Origin: Bin87 sp963692995
Lineage (GTDB): Bacteria; Chloroflexota; Dehalococcoidia; Lucifugimonadales; UBA3495
Assembly: GCA_963692995.1 (NCBI GenBank)
Contig: OY843611.1
Coordinates: 1,302,001 to 1,366,000 of the forward strand
Reading direction: 5' to 3'
DNA length: 64,000 nucleotides
Shown here: one piece after another, positions 18,548 through 27,361 of the stretch
Layout: each line of letters begins with the position of its first letter
Numbering within the stretch: position 1 is the first letter of the stretch
Translations under genes and position numbers: made by a program
Notes under the pieces: model-generated
Told to the model about the DNA's origin: nothing
What the model saw: the letters and a program-made list of their open reading frames with translations, nothing else
The model's database searches: none

Positions 18548-19324
18548 TTACAACCGGGCCGTCTCGTATTCCGTTGAAATTGGGGACATGGAGTCCAGGT
18601 CCCAATCAAACATGAGCACAGCGGAATCCTCACCGCAAAATGCTTGGAGCGCGCGCTTGCCGTTGAGGGCAACCACGCTCACGGCTTCGTTGAAGTCGAG
18701 GTCGTCGGCTTCCCATCCGGAACGATTGCACACCATGATGGGCAGGCCGGTGTCCAGCGTGCGCTGCTCCCATTCGCCCAGCGGCCCGCAGTCGCCCGGC
18801 CCCCAGGATGCCGGGGATACCAGCAATTCCGCGCCCCGGTCTTTCAGGATGCCGGCGACGTCGTTGCGGTAGGCGTCGGCGCAGATCATCACACCAACCT
18901 CCGTGCCGTCGCAGTTAATGGGAGCAATCTCCGCGCCGGGGGACGACCAGGCTTCCGGGCCGCGCAGGGCCTTCACCTTGCGGTGCCGACCGATGATGCT
19001 GCCCTCCGGGCCAATGACGAAAACGGTGTTGTACATCAGTCCGGCGTCCGGGTCGCGCTCGGGGTGAGAGAGGAACACCGTCACGCCGCATTGGGCGACC
19101 TGGTGGCAAAAACTCTGCATCCAGTCATCGGGTTGCGGGCGAATCCAGTCGGTGCCAATAACCTCGGCGAACTTGTATCCGGTAACAAACAACTCGGGTG
19201 TGATGACCCACTGGGCCCCCAGCCGGGAAGCGCAAGCGAGCCCCCGCTCGACCAGAGCGCGATTGTGGGCGACATCGGCCACCACCGGAGCCAGGTGCAA
19301 CATTGCGACGCGGAGCGGTTTCAT
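18548..19324 (-). CDS. Carbon-nitrogen hydrolase (nitrilase superfamily)
   Basis: 258 aa. The nitrilase Glu-Lys-Cys triad is visible: PELFVTGY (E about 44), RHRKVKAL (K about 118) and GVMICADAYRN (C about 151). A second glutamate lies near GEWEQRT. The family hydrolyses amides, N-carbamoyl compounds or nitriles in the cytoplasm. The short length and the sequence suggest an amidase or carbamoylase rather than a true nitrilase. No neighbour indicates a substrate. Confidence 0.88.
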   Translation of the reverse strand: MKPLRVAMLHLAPVVADVAHNRALVERGLACASRLGAQWVITPELFVTGYKFAEVIGTDWIRPQPDDWMQSFCHQVAQCGVTVFLSHPERDPDAGLMYNTVFVIGPEGSIIGRHRKVKALRGPEAWSSPGAEIAPINCDGTEVGVMICADAYRNDVAGILKDRGAELLVSPASWGPGDCGPLGEWEQRTLDTGLPIMVCNRSGWEADDLDFNEAVSVVALNGKRALQAFCGEDSAVLMFDWDLDSMSPISTEYETARL

Positions 19325-19427
19325 TGGCTCACCTTCCCGATTTCCTGCTTTCTTGTGGAGCAGCTGCCCCGTCCGGCAGCTGTCTCATCCGTCAAATGGT
19401 GGTCCGTCAAGATGGTGGTCCGTCAGG

Positions 19428-20129
19428 CTACGGCTGATACAGGATGCGTCCGCAGGCGCTGCAAGGCACCTGCTTGGACTTGTCGCGCAGTTGTCGCAAG
19501 ACGTTGCTGGTGAGGGTCATGCGACAGGCAAGGCACACCCGGCCATTGTCCACCATGGCGACGGCGGTGCCCGACTTGTTGCGACGCAGACGCTCGTAGC
19601 GCTGCAAGTCCGCCGGAGGCAACGCGGCGGCGATGCCCTGTCGCTGGCTGGCGGAGGCTTCTCGGTCGATTTCCAACTCAGCCAGCCGGTCATGCAGGGC
19701 CTCGATGAGTTCCTCCCACTCCACCTCGGCCGCTGCCATCTCGTCGCGAGCGGCCAGGGCGGCGGCTTCGTGGGTGCGTTGTTCCTCTTCCAACTCTACC
19801 AGCAGTTCGTCCAATTGGTTCAATTGGTACTTGGCTGAATCGACTTCCCGCTGGATAGTCGAGAGATCGCGTCGAGAAGTATTGGAGCTGTAGAGTCGGG
19901 TTTCCAGGCCGTTGAGCCGTTCCCGTAAGCGCTCCATTTCTTCCCGACGGGACTTCACGCTGACGCCAACGGCTACGGCTCTGGCGTAATGGCGCTCCGC
20001 CTCGCTGGTGAGGTCAGGCCGGTTCACGCCGGCGGCCAATCGCTTTTGGAGACGTTCTCGTTCAGCGTCAATGCCATCTATGCGATGGTCGATCTCTTGC
20101 AGGTTATACAACTGTTGAGGGGTAGTCAT
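19428..20129 (-). CDS. Coiled-coil C4 zinc-ribbon protein (CdsZ-like)
   Basis: 233 aa from the ATG at 20129; a GTG two codons earlier is possible. Residues about 5-185 form a long antiparallel coiled coil (ERERLQKRLAAG, REEMERLRERLNGLETRLY, LVELEEEQRTHEA). The C-terminal 45 residues hold a four-cysteine ribbon, VCLACRMTL and PCSACGRILY. This is the zf-RING_7/DUF164 architecture, related to HP0958/FlgZ and CdsZ, thought to bind nucleic acids or act as RNA chaperones. No flagellar genes are nearby. Confidence 0.85.
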   Translation of the reverse strand: MTTPQQLYNLQEIDHRIDGIDAERERLQKRLAAGVNRPDLTSEAERHYARAVAVGVSVKSRREEMERLRERLNGLETRLYSSNTSRRDLSTIQREVDSAKYQLNQLDELLVELEEEQRTHEAAALAARDEMAAAEVEWEELIEALHDRLAELEIDREASASQRQGIAAALPPADLQRYERLRRNKSGTAVAMVDNGRVCLACRMTLTSNVLRQLRDKSKQVPCSACGRILYQP

Positions 20130-20386
20130 TCTCACCCTGCCTACTTCGCTATGGGCCCAATTCGCTATGGAATAGTCTCGTCGGTTCAGTCTAGCAGGGT
20201 TGTGGATAGATTTATAGGGTCGGAGTGTAAGCGGCGGCTGGGGATGGTAACATTGTTTTTATTGCCGAGATTTCGCCGTGTGCTTGCGCGGCGCTATGGG
20301 CCGGCGCTATGGGTTGCGTATCGATTTTTTGTCGGCGCCATCCGGGTCGCCGCCACCCGGTTGGTACGCTCCAGGGAGGATTCGTC

Positions 20387-21220
20387 ATGAAGTTGGACGG
20401 TCAGGTAGCAGTCATCACGGGCGCCGGGCGAGGCATTGGGCGGGCCATTGCCCTGGCCTACGCCCGCGAAGGCGCAAAGCTGGCCCTGGCCGCGCGTAGC
20501 GAATCCGAGCTCGGAGCAGCTGTCGGCGCCGTTGCAGAACTGGGTACGGAAGCGATTGCGATTCGCACCGACGTTACCGAGCCGCAAGACACGGAAGCGT
20601 TGGCCCAAAGAGTCGCCGACCGGTTCGGGCGTATTGACGTGCTGGTTAACAACGCCGGAATCTCGGGCCCGGTCGGTCCTCTACAGGTCAATGACATCAC
20701 CGACTGGATCAGCACCATCACCGTCAACCTCACCGGCACGTTCCTGGTATGTCGGGCCGTGATACCCGTGATGCTGGGGCAATCGGGAGGCAAAATCATT
20801 AACCTGTCGGGTGCGGGCGCGACCAATGCGTGGAGCAACATGTCGGCCTATTGCTCCAGCAAGGCGGCGGTGGTTCGGCTTACCGAAGTGTTGGCCCAGG
20901 AGCTGGATGGCACGGGGATTACGGTGAACGCCCTGGGGCCCGGCTCGGTTCATACGAGCATGTGGGACAAGATGACCGAGCAAGCCGCTCAGGCCGGCGC
21001 CGATTTCATCCACCGGTTGGGGCTGAGAGTAACGTCCGGCGGCGGCGCGCCCATCGACGAGTGCGCCGAGCTGGCGGTGTGGCTGGCCTCTGATGAGAGC
21101 ACGCCGCTGACCGGAAGACTGATCTCGGCGGCTACCGATGACTTTCGCGGCCTGTCGCCCAGGATAGAGGAGGTTATGGCCGGCGACGCATACACGCTGC
21201 GGCGGGTGGGACTGGATTAG
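20387..21220 (+). CDS. SDR family NAD(P)-dependent oxidoreductase
   Basis: 277 aa from the ATG at 20387, with AGGGAGGA 7 nt upstream. The Rossmann motif is TGAGRGIG (11-18), followed by NNAG (88-91). The active site is S141, Y155 and K159 (YCSSK). The region after the Lys, NALGPGSVHTSMWDKM, is the usual substrate loop. It probably reduces a ketone or oxidises an alcohol such as a 3-oxoacyl thioester or a dehydrogenated sugar; the substrate cannot be inferred. It stands alone, upstream of tRNA-Gly on the other strand. Confidence 0.93.
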   Translation: MKLDGQVAVITGAGRGIGRAIALAYAREGAKLALAARSESELGAAVGAVAELGTEAIAIRTDVTEPQDTEALAQRVADRFGRIDVLVNNAGISGPVGPLQVNDITDWISTITVNLTGTFLVCRAVIPVMLGQSGGKIINLSGAGATNAWSNMSAYCSSKAAVVRLTEVLAQELDGTGITVNALGPGSVHTSMWDKMTEQAAQAGADFIHRLGLRVTSGGGAPIDECAELAVWLASDESTPLTGRLISAATDDFRGLSPRIEEVMAGDAYTLRRVGLD

Positions 21221-21278
21221 GATACTCTGGCGGCGGGGGGCGATTTTCCGGCGGTTGACTCTATGCCCTGGCGATCAG

Positions 21279-21353
21279 TGGAGCGGGCGATGGGATTCGA
21301 ACCCACGACTTTTTGCTTGGGAAGCAAACACTCTACCACTGAGTTACGCCCGC
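21279..21353 (-). tRNA. tRNA-Gly (CCC)
   Basis: A complete 75-nt cloverleaf on the minus strand: acceptor GCGGGCG/CGCCCGC, D arm ACTC-AGTGGTA-GAGT, anticodon arm TTTGC-TTCCCAA-GCAAA (anticodon CCC, reading GGG), T arm GTGGG-TTCGAAT-CCCAT, discriminator T and encoded CCA. It decodes GGG glycine codons. Confidence 0.97.
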
Positions 21354-21378
21354 TCAGCAACGGCGCAGGGATGCGGCG

Positions 21379-21391
21379 CCCCCCCCCCCCC
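21379..21391. repeat. 13-nt C homopolymer
   Basis: A run of 13 C on the plus strand, 25 bp upstream of the tRNA 5' end (poly-G in tRNA sense). It is prone to length variation and sequencing error. Confidence 0.8.
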
Positions 21392-21436
21392 GCATGATAC
21401 CACAGGCGGGGGCGGTTTTCCCGCGGATGCGTCGCG

Positions 21437-22189
21437 TTATCCTGATGTTTTCCCGGTGCCGATTGCAATGGCCTGCTCCCATTCGTCCAGGTCAAAGAAG
21501 TGCGGCCCGCCGCCGCCGCGGTAGGCTACCCGGCCGTCAATATCCACCAGGTAGAGGCGTTCCGGGGCGGCGCCGTAAGCCTCGTCGACTGAATTGTCCA
21601 GGTCCTCGATAATTACGGGCAGGCCAATTTGAAGGTCTATACTGCACGATTGCGCCGCTGCCTCGCGCTCCGCGTAGCTCCGGTGCTGGCGGAACAGTAC
21701 GCCTTCCTGGAGGTTGCTTTCCACCTGCCATCCATCGATGGGGTGGGCTTCCTGTACATACACCACGAAGAATTCCACATCATCCCTGGAACGCTGGTAA
21801 ATCTGGGTCATGCGCTCAGACTGGGCGCGGAAGGGTGGTCACGTGTAGCTGCCGAAGGCTAGCGCCACCGGACGCCGGCCGCGATAATCGGACAACCGCA
21901 CCCGCTCCTCCGTCCCCAATCGCTTGAGGCAAAAGTCGGGGGCTTCGGCGCCAACTTTAGGGCCCGTTTCATCTCGCAAAAGGACGGCCTCGAGGGCGGC
22001 GCGAACTTCCGCGGACAACTCACCCGGCCAATCTTCCACGAACTTGCGCGCCGTGATCCTTCCGCTGCTGGCCGCTGCATCCGGACTTCCGCCCCTCGCC
22101 ACCTTGATTGCCGCGACGACTCTCCGAAGGTTTTGCCGGTCCTCTTCGGACAATCCGCTAATTATGCTGTCGCGCTGCGCTTTTAACAT
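21437..22189 (-). CDS. Deiodinase-like (redoxin) selenoprotein with in-frame UGA
   Basis: Read through the TGA at 21839-21841 as selenocysteine, this gives 250 aa with U117. The N-terminal 75 residues are helical. From about residue 78 the thioredoxin-like domain begins (VGAEAPDFCLKRLG, RVRLSDYRGRRPVALAF), reaching the active site GSYT-U-PPF. The deiodinase signature EAHPIDGW follows (E147, H149, W154), then a C-terminal RLYLVDIDGRVAYRGG. The match to the iodothyronine deiodinase family continues in the same frame on both sides of the UGA, and vertebrate enzymes have Sec at exactly this place. The ATG at 22189 has GGAGG 5 nt upstream and is preferred over earlier starts (ATG 22216, TTG 22225). 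Bacterial relatives probably reduce thiol or halogen substrates; thyroid hormone is not implied. Confidence 0.85.
21800..21822 (-). promoter_or_regulatory. Candidate bacterial SECIS stem-loop
   Basis: Within the selenoprotein mRNA, a 6-bp stem AGUCUG/CAGAUU (one G-U pair) closes an 11-nt loop starting AG. The loop begins 22 nt after the UGA. The known bacterial pattern needs a loop 16-37 nt after the UGA, 3-14 nt long, with G among its first two bases; this fits. An overlapping GCGC-9nt-GCGC hairpin is an alternative fold. Confidence 0.55.
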
Positions 22190-22412
22190 GGCTTCCTCCA
22201 CAGTCCCAAACGCCATCTGTCCCAATTTCCACCGCTGGCATCACGATAACATTTGGTCGTGCGGCAGTCCATCGGGCGCCGCGCTTTTCCAGCACGGATT
22301 CGAGTGAATGAACGCTGCCGAGCGGGTTGTGCATCTTGCCAAAAGCTGGTCGCGCCGTTAGCCTCTACTGGTTGTTGCCATTCCTCTCCAGGTGTAAAAA
22401 CTGCCGCAAATC

Positions 22413-24392
22413 ATGCTGTTCGCATCCAACATCAGTAAAGCCTATTCCGAGCGGACCCTCTTCAGCGGGCTGAATCTCTCCATGGCCGCCGGAGACCGCA
22501 TTGCGCTCATCGGGGCCAACGGTTCGGGGAAGACAACACTTCTCGACATCCTCGCTGGCGAGTCCCTGCCGGACGATGGTTCAATATCCGGGCGACGCAA
22601 CACCACGGTGGGATACCTCAAGCAGGAACCGGCGCCATTCGCGGGCCGAACCTTGCTCCAGGAGGTGTTGAGCGTCCATCACGAAGCGATTGCCGTGGCC
22701 GACCGGATTGCAGCAGCCCGGGAGGATTTGTCATCGGCGACCGACCTGGCCAAACAGCGCGCTTTGATCGATCTGCTGGCCCAACTCGACGCGGAACTGG
22801 AAGCCATCGGCGGGGCCGGACGGGACCACGAGGCGAAGGCAATCCTGTCGGGCCTGGGCTTCAAGGAAAGCGACTTTGCCCGCAACATGGGCGAGTTCAG
22901 TGGCGGTTGGATCATGCGGGCCGAGCTGGCCCGGTTGCTGTTTCGAAACCCGGACCTGCTCCTGCTGGACGAGCCAACGAACCATCTGGACCTTGAGGCA
23001 AACCTGTGGTTCGAGAAGTACCTGTCCTCGTTTGCCGGGGGAGTGGTCATCACCTCCCACGACCGCGCCTTTTTGAACCAGGTTGCCAACCGCATACTGG
23101 CCATTGAACCGGGAGAAGCGGTCCAGCATCGCGGCAACTATGACGATTACCTGGTGGCCCGGGAGCGAGCCCTGGAAATCAAGCAGGCCGCCGCCGCCCG
23201 CCAGGAGCGCGAGATCCAGCGTCAGATGCGTTTCGTCGAGCGGTTCCGCTACAAGGCCACCAAGGCCCGTCAGGTGCAGAGCCGGCTGAAACGGCTGGAA
23301 AAGATCGAAGTCATCGAACTGGCCCGAGCGACCCGGAAGGTCAGCTATGCTTTCCCGGAACCTCCCCGCAGCGGTTCCGAAATCATCAGACTCGACAACG
23401 TGGGAAAGTCCTACGGCGACAACGTGGTGTACCAGGGACTGAACCTGACCCTGGAACGCGGCGACCGGGTCGCGCTGGTCGGCCCCAATGGCGCCGGCAA
23501 AACGACGCTGCTGAAGATCCTTGCCGGAGCGCTGTCCATTGACCACGGAGAGCGCAAGCTCGGCTACAATGTGATCGCCGCCTACTACGCCCAGCACGTG
23601 TTGGACCTGCTCGACGCCGACAATACCGCTTTCGAGGAATTGCGGGACGCGGCGCCGGCAGAATCGGAACAGAACCTGCGCACCACCCTGGGCGGCTTTC
23701 TGTTCAGCGGCGAGGATGTTCTCAAGCCGATATCCGTGCTATCCGGCGGCGAAAAGGCGCGGGTGGCCCTGGCGAAACTGCTGCTTCAGCCCAGCAATTT
23801 CCTGCTGATGGACGAGCCGACCAACCACCTGGACATCACCTCCAGGGAGATCCTGGCCGACGCCCTGGGCGACTACCACGGCGCCATCTGCCTGGTGACT
23901 CACGACCGCACCCTGATCCGGCAGGTCGCCAACAAGATAATTGAGATTGACGGGGGCATGCCCAGGGTCTTTCCAGGAGACTATGACGCCTATCTGTATC
24001 GGAAAGAGCAGGAGACGGAGGAGGAACGCGCCGTCAACTCTGCTGGAGACGAAACAGCCGCCGTCGCCGGCCAGGCCAATGGCCGTCGCCGCCGCCGGCC
24101 GCTGACCGCCGAAGAGGAACACGAGCGCGCGTTGAACCGGCAGGCGCGCCAACTGGCGGCGCGTATCGAGGAGATCGGAGTAGCCATCACCGAGCGCGAG
24201 GCCGTCTCCGCAGAGTTGGAAGCCATGTTCGCCAATCCCGATCAATTTGATGACCGATCCCAGTTGGAAGCTACCGGCGAGCGTTACCGGATGCTCAAGG
24301 AAGAAGAACAATCTCTGTGGGACGAATGGGAACGGCTGTCGCTGGAAGCGGAGGACGTGGACCGGACCCTGGTTGCGCTCAAAGCGGAGTGA
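22413..24392 (+). CDS. ABC-F family ATPase
   Basis: 659 aa with two ABC domains and no membrane segment. Domain 1 has Walker A GANGSGKTT, signature FSGGWIMRAELA and LLLLDEPTNHLDLEA. The linker (about 245-300) is rich in Arg and Glu (QRQMRFVERFRYKATKARQ), typical of ABC-F translation factors. Domain 2 has GPNGAGKTT, LSGGEKARVALAKLL and LLMDEPTNHLDITS. The C-terminal 110 residues are a charged coiled coil. ABC-F proteins act on ribosomes or in antibiotic protection. YheS/Uup-like by layout; the exact subgroup is undecided. The ribosome site is weak. Confidence 0.93.
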   Translation: MLFASNISKAYSERTLFSGLNLSMAAGDRIALIGANGSGKTTLLDILAGESLPDDGSISGRRNTTVGYLKQEPAPFAGRTLLQEVLSVHHEAIAVADRIAAAREDLSSATDLAKQRALIDLLAQLDAELEAIGGAGRDHEAKAILSGLGFKESDFARNMGEFSGGWIMRAELARLLFRNPDLLLLDEPTNHLDLEANLWFEKYLSSFAGGVVITSHDRAFLNQVANRILAIEPGEAVQHRGNYDDYLVARERALEIKQAAAARQEREIQRQMRFVERFRYKATKARQVQSRLKRLEKIEVIELARATRKVSYAFPEPPRSGSEIIRLDNVGKSYGDNVVYQGLNLTLERGDRVALVGPNGAGKTTLLKILAGALSIDHGERKLGYNVIAAYYAQHVLDLLDADNTAFEELRDAAPAESEQNLRTTLGGFLFSGEDVLKPISVLSGGEKARVALAKLLLQPSNFLLMDEPTNHLDITSREILADALGDYHGAICLVTHDRTLIRQVANKIIEIDGGMPRVFPGDYDAYLYRKEQETEEERAVNSAGDETAAVAGQANGRRRRRPLTAEEEHERALNRQARQLAARIEEIGVAITEREAVSAELEAMFANPDQFDDRSQLEATGERYRMLKEEEQSLWDEWERLSLEAEDVDRTLVALKAE

Positions 24393-24580
24393 CCAACGCG
24401 ACGGCCAACCCTATAACGGCTAACGTACCGGAGGCCGGCAATCTTGCGAGTCAGTCAGTTGTTTCCGGTTGCTTTCGACATTTGCCCGCCCTATGATGCT
24501 ATCCGGGTCTTGGAAAACATTCAGCATTCCTGCCCCCACCCGGACACGAGATTTCCTGTTTCAGACATATATAGAGGTTT

Positions 24581-26092
24581 ATGATCATGGTGGTAAAACG
24601 CCCCACCGTCGAGGAGTTTTTCCGAATCGCCGAGTCCTACAACCTGCACCTCTCGTCAGCCGATGTGGAGTCCTTCGTTGAGCTGAGCCAACCCATCCTT
24701 GACTCCTACGCCCGGCTGGACCAGCTTACCGCGCCGAGTCTGCCGGTGAAATACGCCCGGTCGCCGGGGGTGCGACCCCAGCCGGAGGACAATCCCTTGG
24801 GCGCTTGGTACTGGCGCACCGACATTACCGGCCCGCCGGGTGGCATCCTCTCGGGCAAGACCGTCGCCATTAAGGACAACGTCTGCGTGGCCGGTGTTCC
24901 CATGATGAACGGCACCAGCGTTCTTGAGGGCTACGTTCCCGATGTGGACGCGACCATCGTAACCCGGATACTGGATGCCGGCGGGTCCATCCGGGGCAAG
25001 GCGGTGTGCGAAAGCCTGTGCTTCTCGGGGGGCAGCCACACTTCCGACACCGGGCCGGTGCGCAACCCTCACGACCACGGACGCACCGCCGGCGGATCCT
25101 CCAGCGGCAGCGCGGCGCTGGTCGCGGCGGGCGAGGTGGACTTGGCCATCGGCGGCGACCAGGGCGGCTCCATCAGGATACCGGCCAGCTGGTGCGGCAT
25201 CTACGGGCTAAAGCCGACCTATGGGTTGGTGCCTTATACCGGAGTTTTCCCCATCGAACTGACCCTGGATCACACGGGGCCGATGGCGCGGACGGCCGCC
25301 GACGTGGCGCTGCTGCTGGAAGCCATCGCCGGCCCCGACGGGCTGGATCCCCGGCAGCCGGCCGGCCTTGCCGGGCAGGCGTATTCCCAGGCGCTGACCG
25401 GAGACGTGTCGGGTCTGCGTCTGGGCATCGTGCGGGAGGGCTTTGGCCTGCCCGAGTCTGAGGCGGACGTGGATCTGGTGGTGGAGAACGCCGCCCGCTC
25501 TTTCGAGAGCATGGGCGCGCAAGTGGGAACGGTCTCTATTCCCTGGCACCGGGAGGGCAACCACGTTTGGCGGGCCATCGCGGTGGAGGGGGCCACGATG
25601 CTGATGGTGGCCGGCAACGGCATGGGCACCAACTGGAAGGGCCACTACACCACCGGATTGCAGAACGTGTATGCCCACGGCTGGCAAAGCCGGGCCGACG
25701 ATCTGTCGGAAACCACCAAGCTGGTGGTTCTGATGGGACAGTACATGCAGGATCGGTATCACGGCTACTACTACGCCAAGGCCCAGAACCTGGCGCGGAT
25801 GCTCACCGCCGCCTACGACCAGGCGCTCGGCGAGTATGACCTGCTGGTGATGCCCACCCTGCCCATGAAGGCGACGATGATCCCGCCGGCCGATTGCAGC
25901 CGCCAGGAGTACACCGACCGGGCGCTGGAAATGATCCACAACAGCTGCCCCTTTGACGTGACCGGCCACCCGGCCATCTCGGCGCCGTGCGGCACATCCG
26001 ACGGCCTGCCCATCGGCATGATGCTGGTGGGACGCGCCGGGGACGACGCAACGGCCCTGCGCGCCGCCGACGCTTTCGGACGGAACAATTAG
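24581..26092 (+). CDS. Amidase (amidase signature family)
   Basis: 503 aa, with AGAGG just before the ATG. The Ser-cisSer-Lys triad is present: VAIKDN (K98), TAGGSSSGSAALVAAG (170-184) and GGDQGGSIRIPAS (S197). The C-terminal DLLVMPTLPMKAT and PFDVTGHPAISAPCG segments complete the fold. Family enzymes hydrolyse aliphatic or aryl amides to acids and ammonia. The N-terminal 70 residues with RPTVEEFFRIAESYNL resemble enzymes linked to nitrile hydratases, but no nitrile hydratase gene is near. Cytoplasmic. Confidence 0.93.
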   Translation: MIMVVKRPTVEEFFRIAESYNLHLSSADVESFVELSQPILDSYARLDQLTAPSLPVKYARSPGVRPQPEDNPLGAWYWRTDITGPPGGILSGKTVAIKDNVCVAGVPMMNGTSVLEGYVPDVDATIVTRILDAGGSIRGKAVCESLCFSGGSHTSDTGPVRNPHDHGRTAGGSSSGSAALVAAGEVDLAIGGDQGGSIRIPASWCGIYGLKPTYGLVPYTGVFPIELTLDHTGPMARTAADVALLLEAIAGPDGLDPRQPAGLAGQAYSQALTGDVSGLRLGIVREGFGLPESEADVDLVVENAARSFESMGAQVGTVSIPWHREGNHVWRAIAVEGATMLMVAGNGMGTNWKGHYTTGLQNVYAHGWQSRADDLSETTKLVVLMGQYMQDRYHGYYYAKAQNLARMLTAAYDQALGEYDLLVMPTLPMKATMIPPADCSRQEYTDRALEMIHNSCPFDVTGHPAISAPCGTSDGLPIGMMLVGRAGDDATALRAADAFGRNN

Positions 26093-26120
26093 CGCGCGGG
26101 AAGTTCTGCGCCAGCCGGCG

Positions 26121-26156
26121 TTTCCGTCATTCCCGCGAAAGCGGGAATGACGGAAA
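26121..26156. repeat. Dispersed palindrome with 16-bp stem
   Basis: TTTCCGTCATTCCCGC, a GAAA loop, and the exact complement. It is the longest copy of the element also seen at 5.85, 42.8, 42.9 and 44.07 kb. Imperfect copies of its GGCGGAAAyGGGGCGG flank follow to about 26190. Confidence 0.85.
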
Positions 26157-26220
26157 CGGGGCGGAAGAATGGCGGAAATGGGGCGGATTGACGCTTGGCA
26201 ACTTAATCTGACGACCGGCC

Positions 26221-26985
26221 CTAGACTGGCGCAACCGCCGGCACATGGCTCTTCAGGAAGCGGCGGGTGTGCTGCACGGCTTCGTCGATATGCTCCGGCG
26301 TGTCCTTCCAGGGATAGATGGTCACCTCGGAGATCGGGGCCAGGTTCGCAACCTCCATGGCCCTTTCGTACGGGTGCGCCGGCACGTCGTCGGGCGCGAT
26401 CAGCAGCGGAACCTCCAGCGCACTCACGAACTCGCGGGAAACGGTGAACACGAAATCGGCGCGGTTGGTGTACATGTTGGTCAAAAAGTCGTGCACCATT
26501 GCCATGGTTAGGTCGGCGCGTTTCTCGCACAGGGGCGGTCCCCATCCGGCGATGTTGTTCCGGTAGAAGATGTCGGGCAGCTCCGGACGGAACCCGCTGG
26601 GCTGCATCAAAGCCGCCGCGGTCACCCGGCCCGGGGCGGCCCGGCTGAGTAGATTCAGGATCATCGGCCCGGCGATGCAGAAGCCGATCACCCCGAACTT
26701 GTCGATGCCGAGATGATCCATCAGACCCAGGTGGTCATCGGTGAAGGCATCCCAGGGGCGGTCAATCTCCAGCGGGCCGGTGGATTGGCCCGGCGGCGCA
26801 TTGCGCAAGTCGGCGGCGACGCAGCGAAAGTCGCCCCCGAAGGTTTCCAGAGGGTTGAAAGGATGCGAAGTTCTCAGACCCTCGATAGTGGAATTGAGCC
26901 CACCGCCCGGAATGATCAGCAGGGGGGATCCTGAGCCGACCTCTTCGTAGTAAATTCGAGTGGAGCCTCTTTCATAGAACGGCAT
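26221..26985 (-). CDS. Alpha/beta hydrolase with a cysteine nucleophile
   Basis: 254 aa. The fold is visible as LLIIPGGG (oxyanion region), a strand FRCVAADLRN, the nucleophile elbow VIGFCIAGPMIL, the acid strand PLLIAPDDVPAH and DTPEHIDEAV with the histidine. The elbow is G-F-C103-I-A instead of G-x-S-x-G, as in dienelactone hydrolases. It probably hydrolyses an activated lactone or ester in the cytoplasm. Classical dienelactone hydrolases carry other motifs, so this is a separate lineage. Confidence 0.8.
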   Translation of the reverse strand: MPFYERGSTRIYYEEVGSGSPLLIIPGGGLNSTIEGLRTSHPFNPLETFGGDFRCVAADLRNAPPGQSTGPLEIDRPWDAFTDDHLGLMDHLGIDKFGVIGFCIAGPMILNLLSRAAPGRVTAAALMQPSGFRPELPDIFYRNNIAGWGPPLCEKRADLTMAMVHDFLTNMYTNRADFVFTVSREFVSALEVPLLIAPDDVPAHPYERAMEVANLAPISEVTIYPWKDTPEHIDEAVQHTRRFLKSHVPAVAPV

Positions 26986-27361
26986 GGCAGTTTTCCTCCA
27001 TCAGCAAATTAACGATACCTGTTCCAAATTGAGGGTAGCATACCGTCCTTAACGCGTCATTCTCGCGAATGGAGGAATCCGAGGAATCCGGTGAACGACA
27101 CTGCATTTGTCATTGTCGGGAATCCTGAATGGCCACGTCCTGCCTGAATGGCCACGTCCTAATGGATGAGGTTGGCCGAGAGCGTTGCGGCGGCGGCGCG
27201 CCGGGATAGCGCGGAGGAAACGGACTGCCCGGCAAAGGGGATGGGCGCGAGAAACTTGCCTGACATCGCAAGAACTGGCAGTAGCGCGGGCAGTATCCAA
27301 TGATTAGAATATCCATTATTCGAGGCCAATGTTGACCGGAAACAGCGCAGCGAGGTGAATA
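26986..27361. other. Intergenic stretch with a short direct repeat
   Basis: No gene seen. Two identical 16-bp copies of TGAATGGCCACGTCCT start at 27126 and 27145 (19-bp period). A GAGGTGA ribosome site for the Yip1 gene lies at the right end. Confidence 0.6.

Noticed and set aside
18170..18577. 135-codon plus-strand frame next to the nitrilase
   Set aside because: No domain, overlap with the nitrilase end, and no ribosome site; kept only as part of the intergenic note.
21279..21353. tRNA as tRNA-Sec near the selenoprotein
   Set aside because: It has a normal 75-nt length, no long variable arm, and anticodon CCC rather than UCA.
21839..21841. The TGA as a plain stop or frameshift making two genes
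   Set aside because: The frame continues unbroken with conserved residues on both sides and the stop sits at the family selenocysteine site. The second half alone has no ribosome site.
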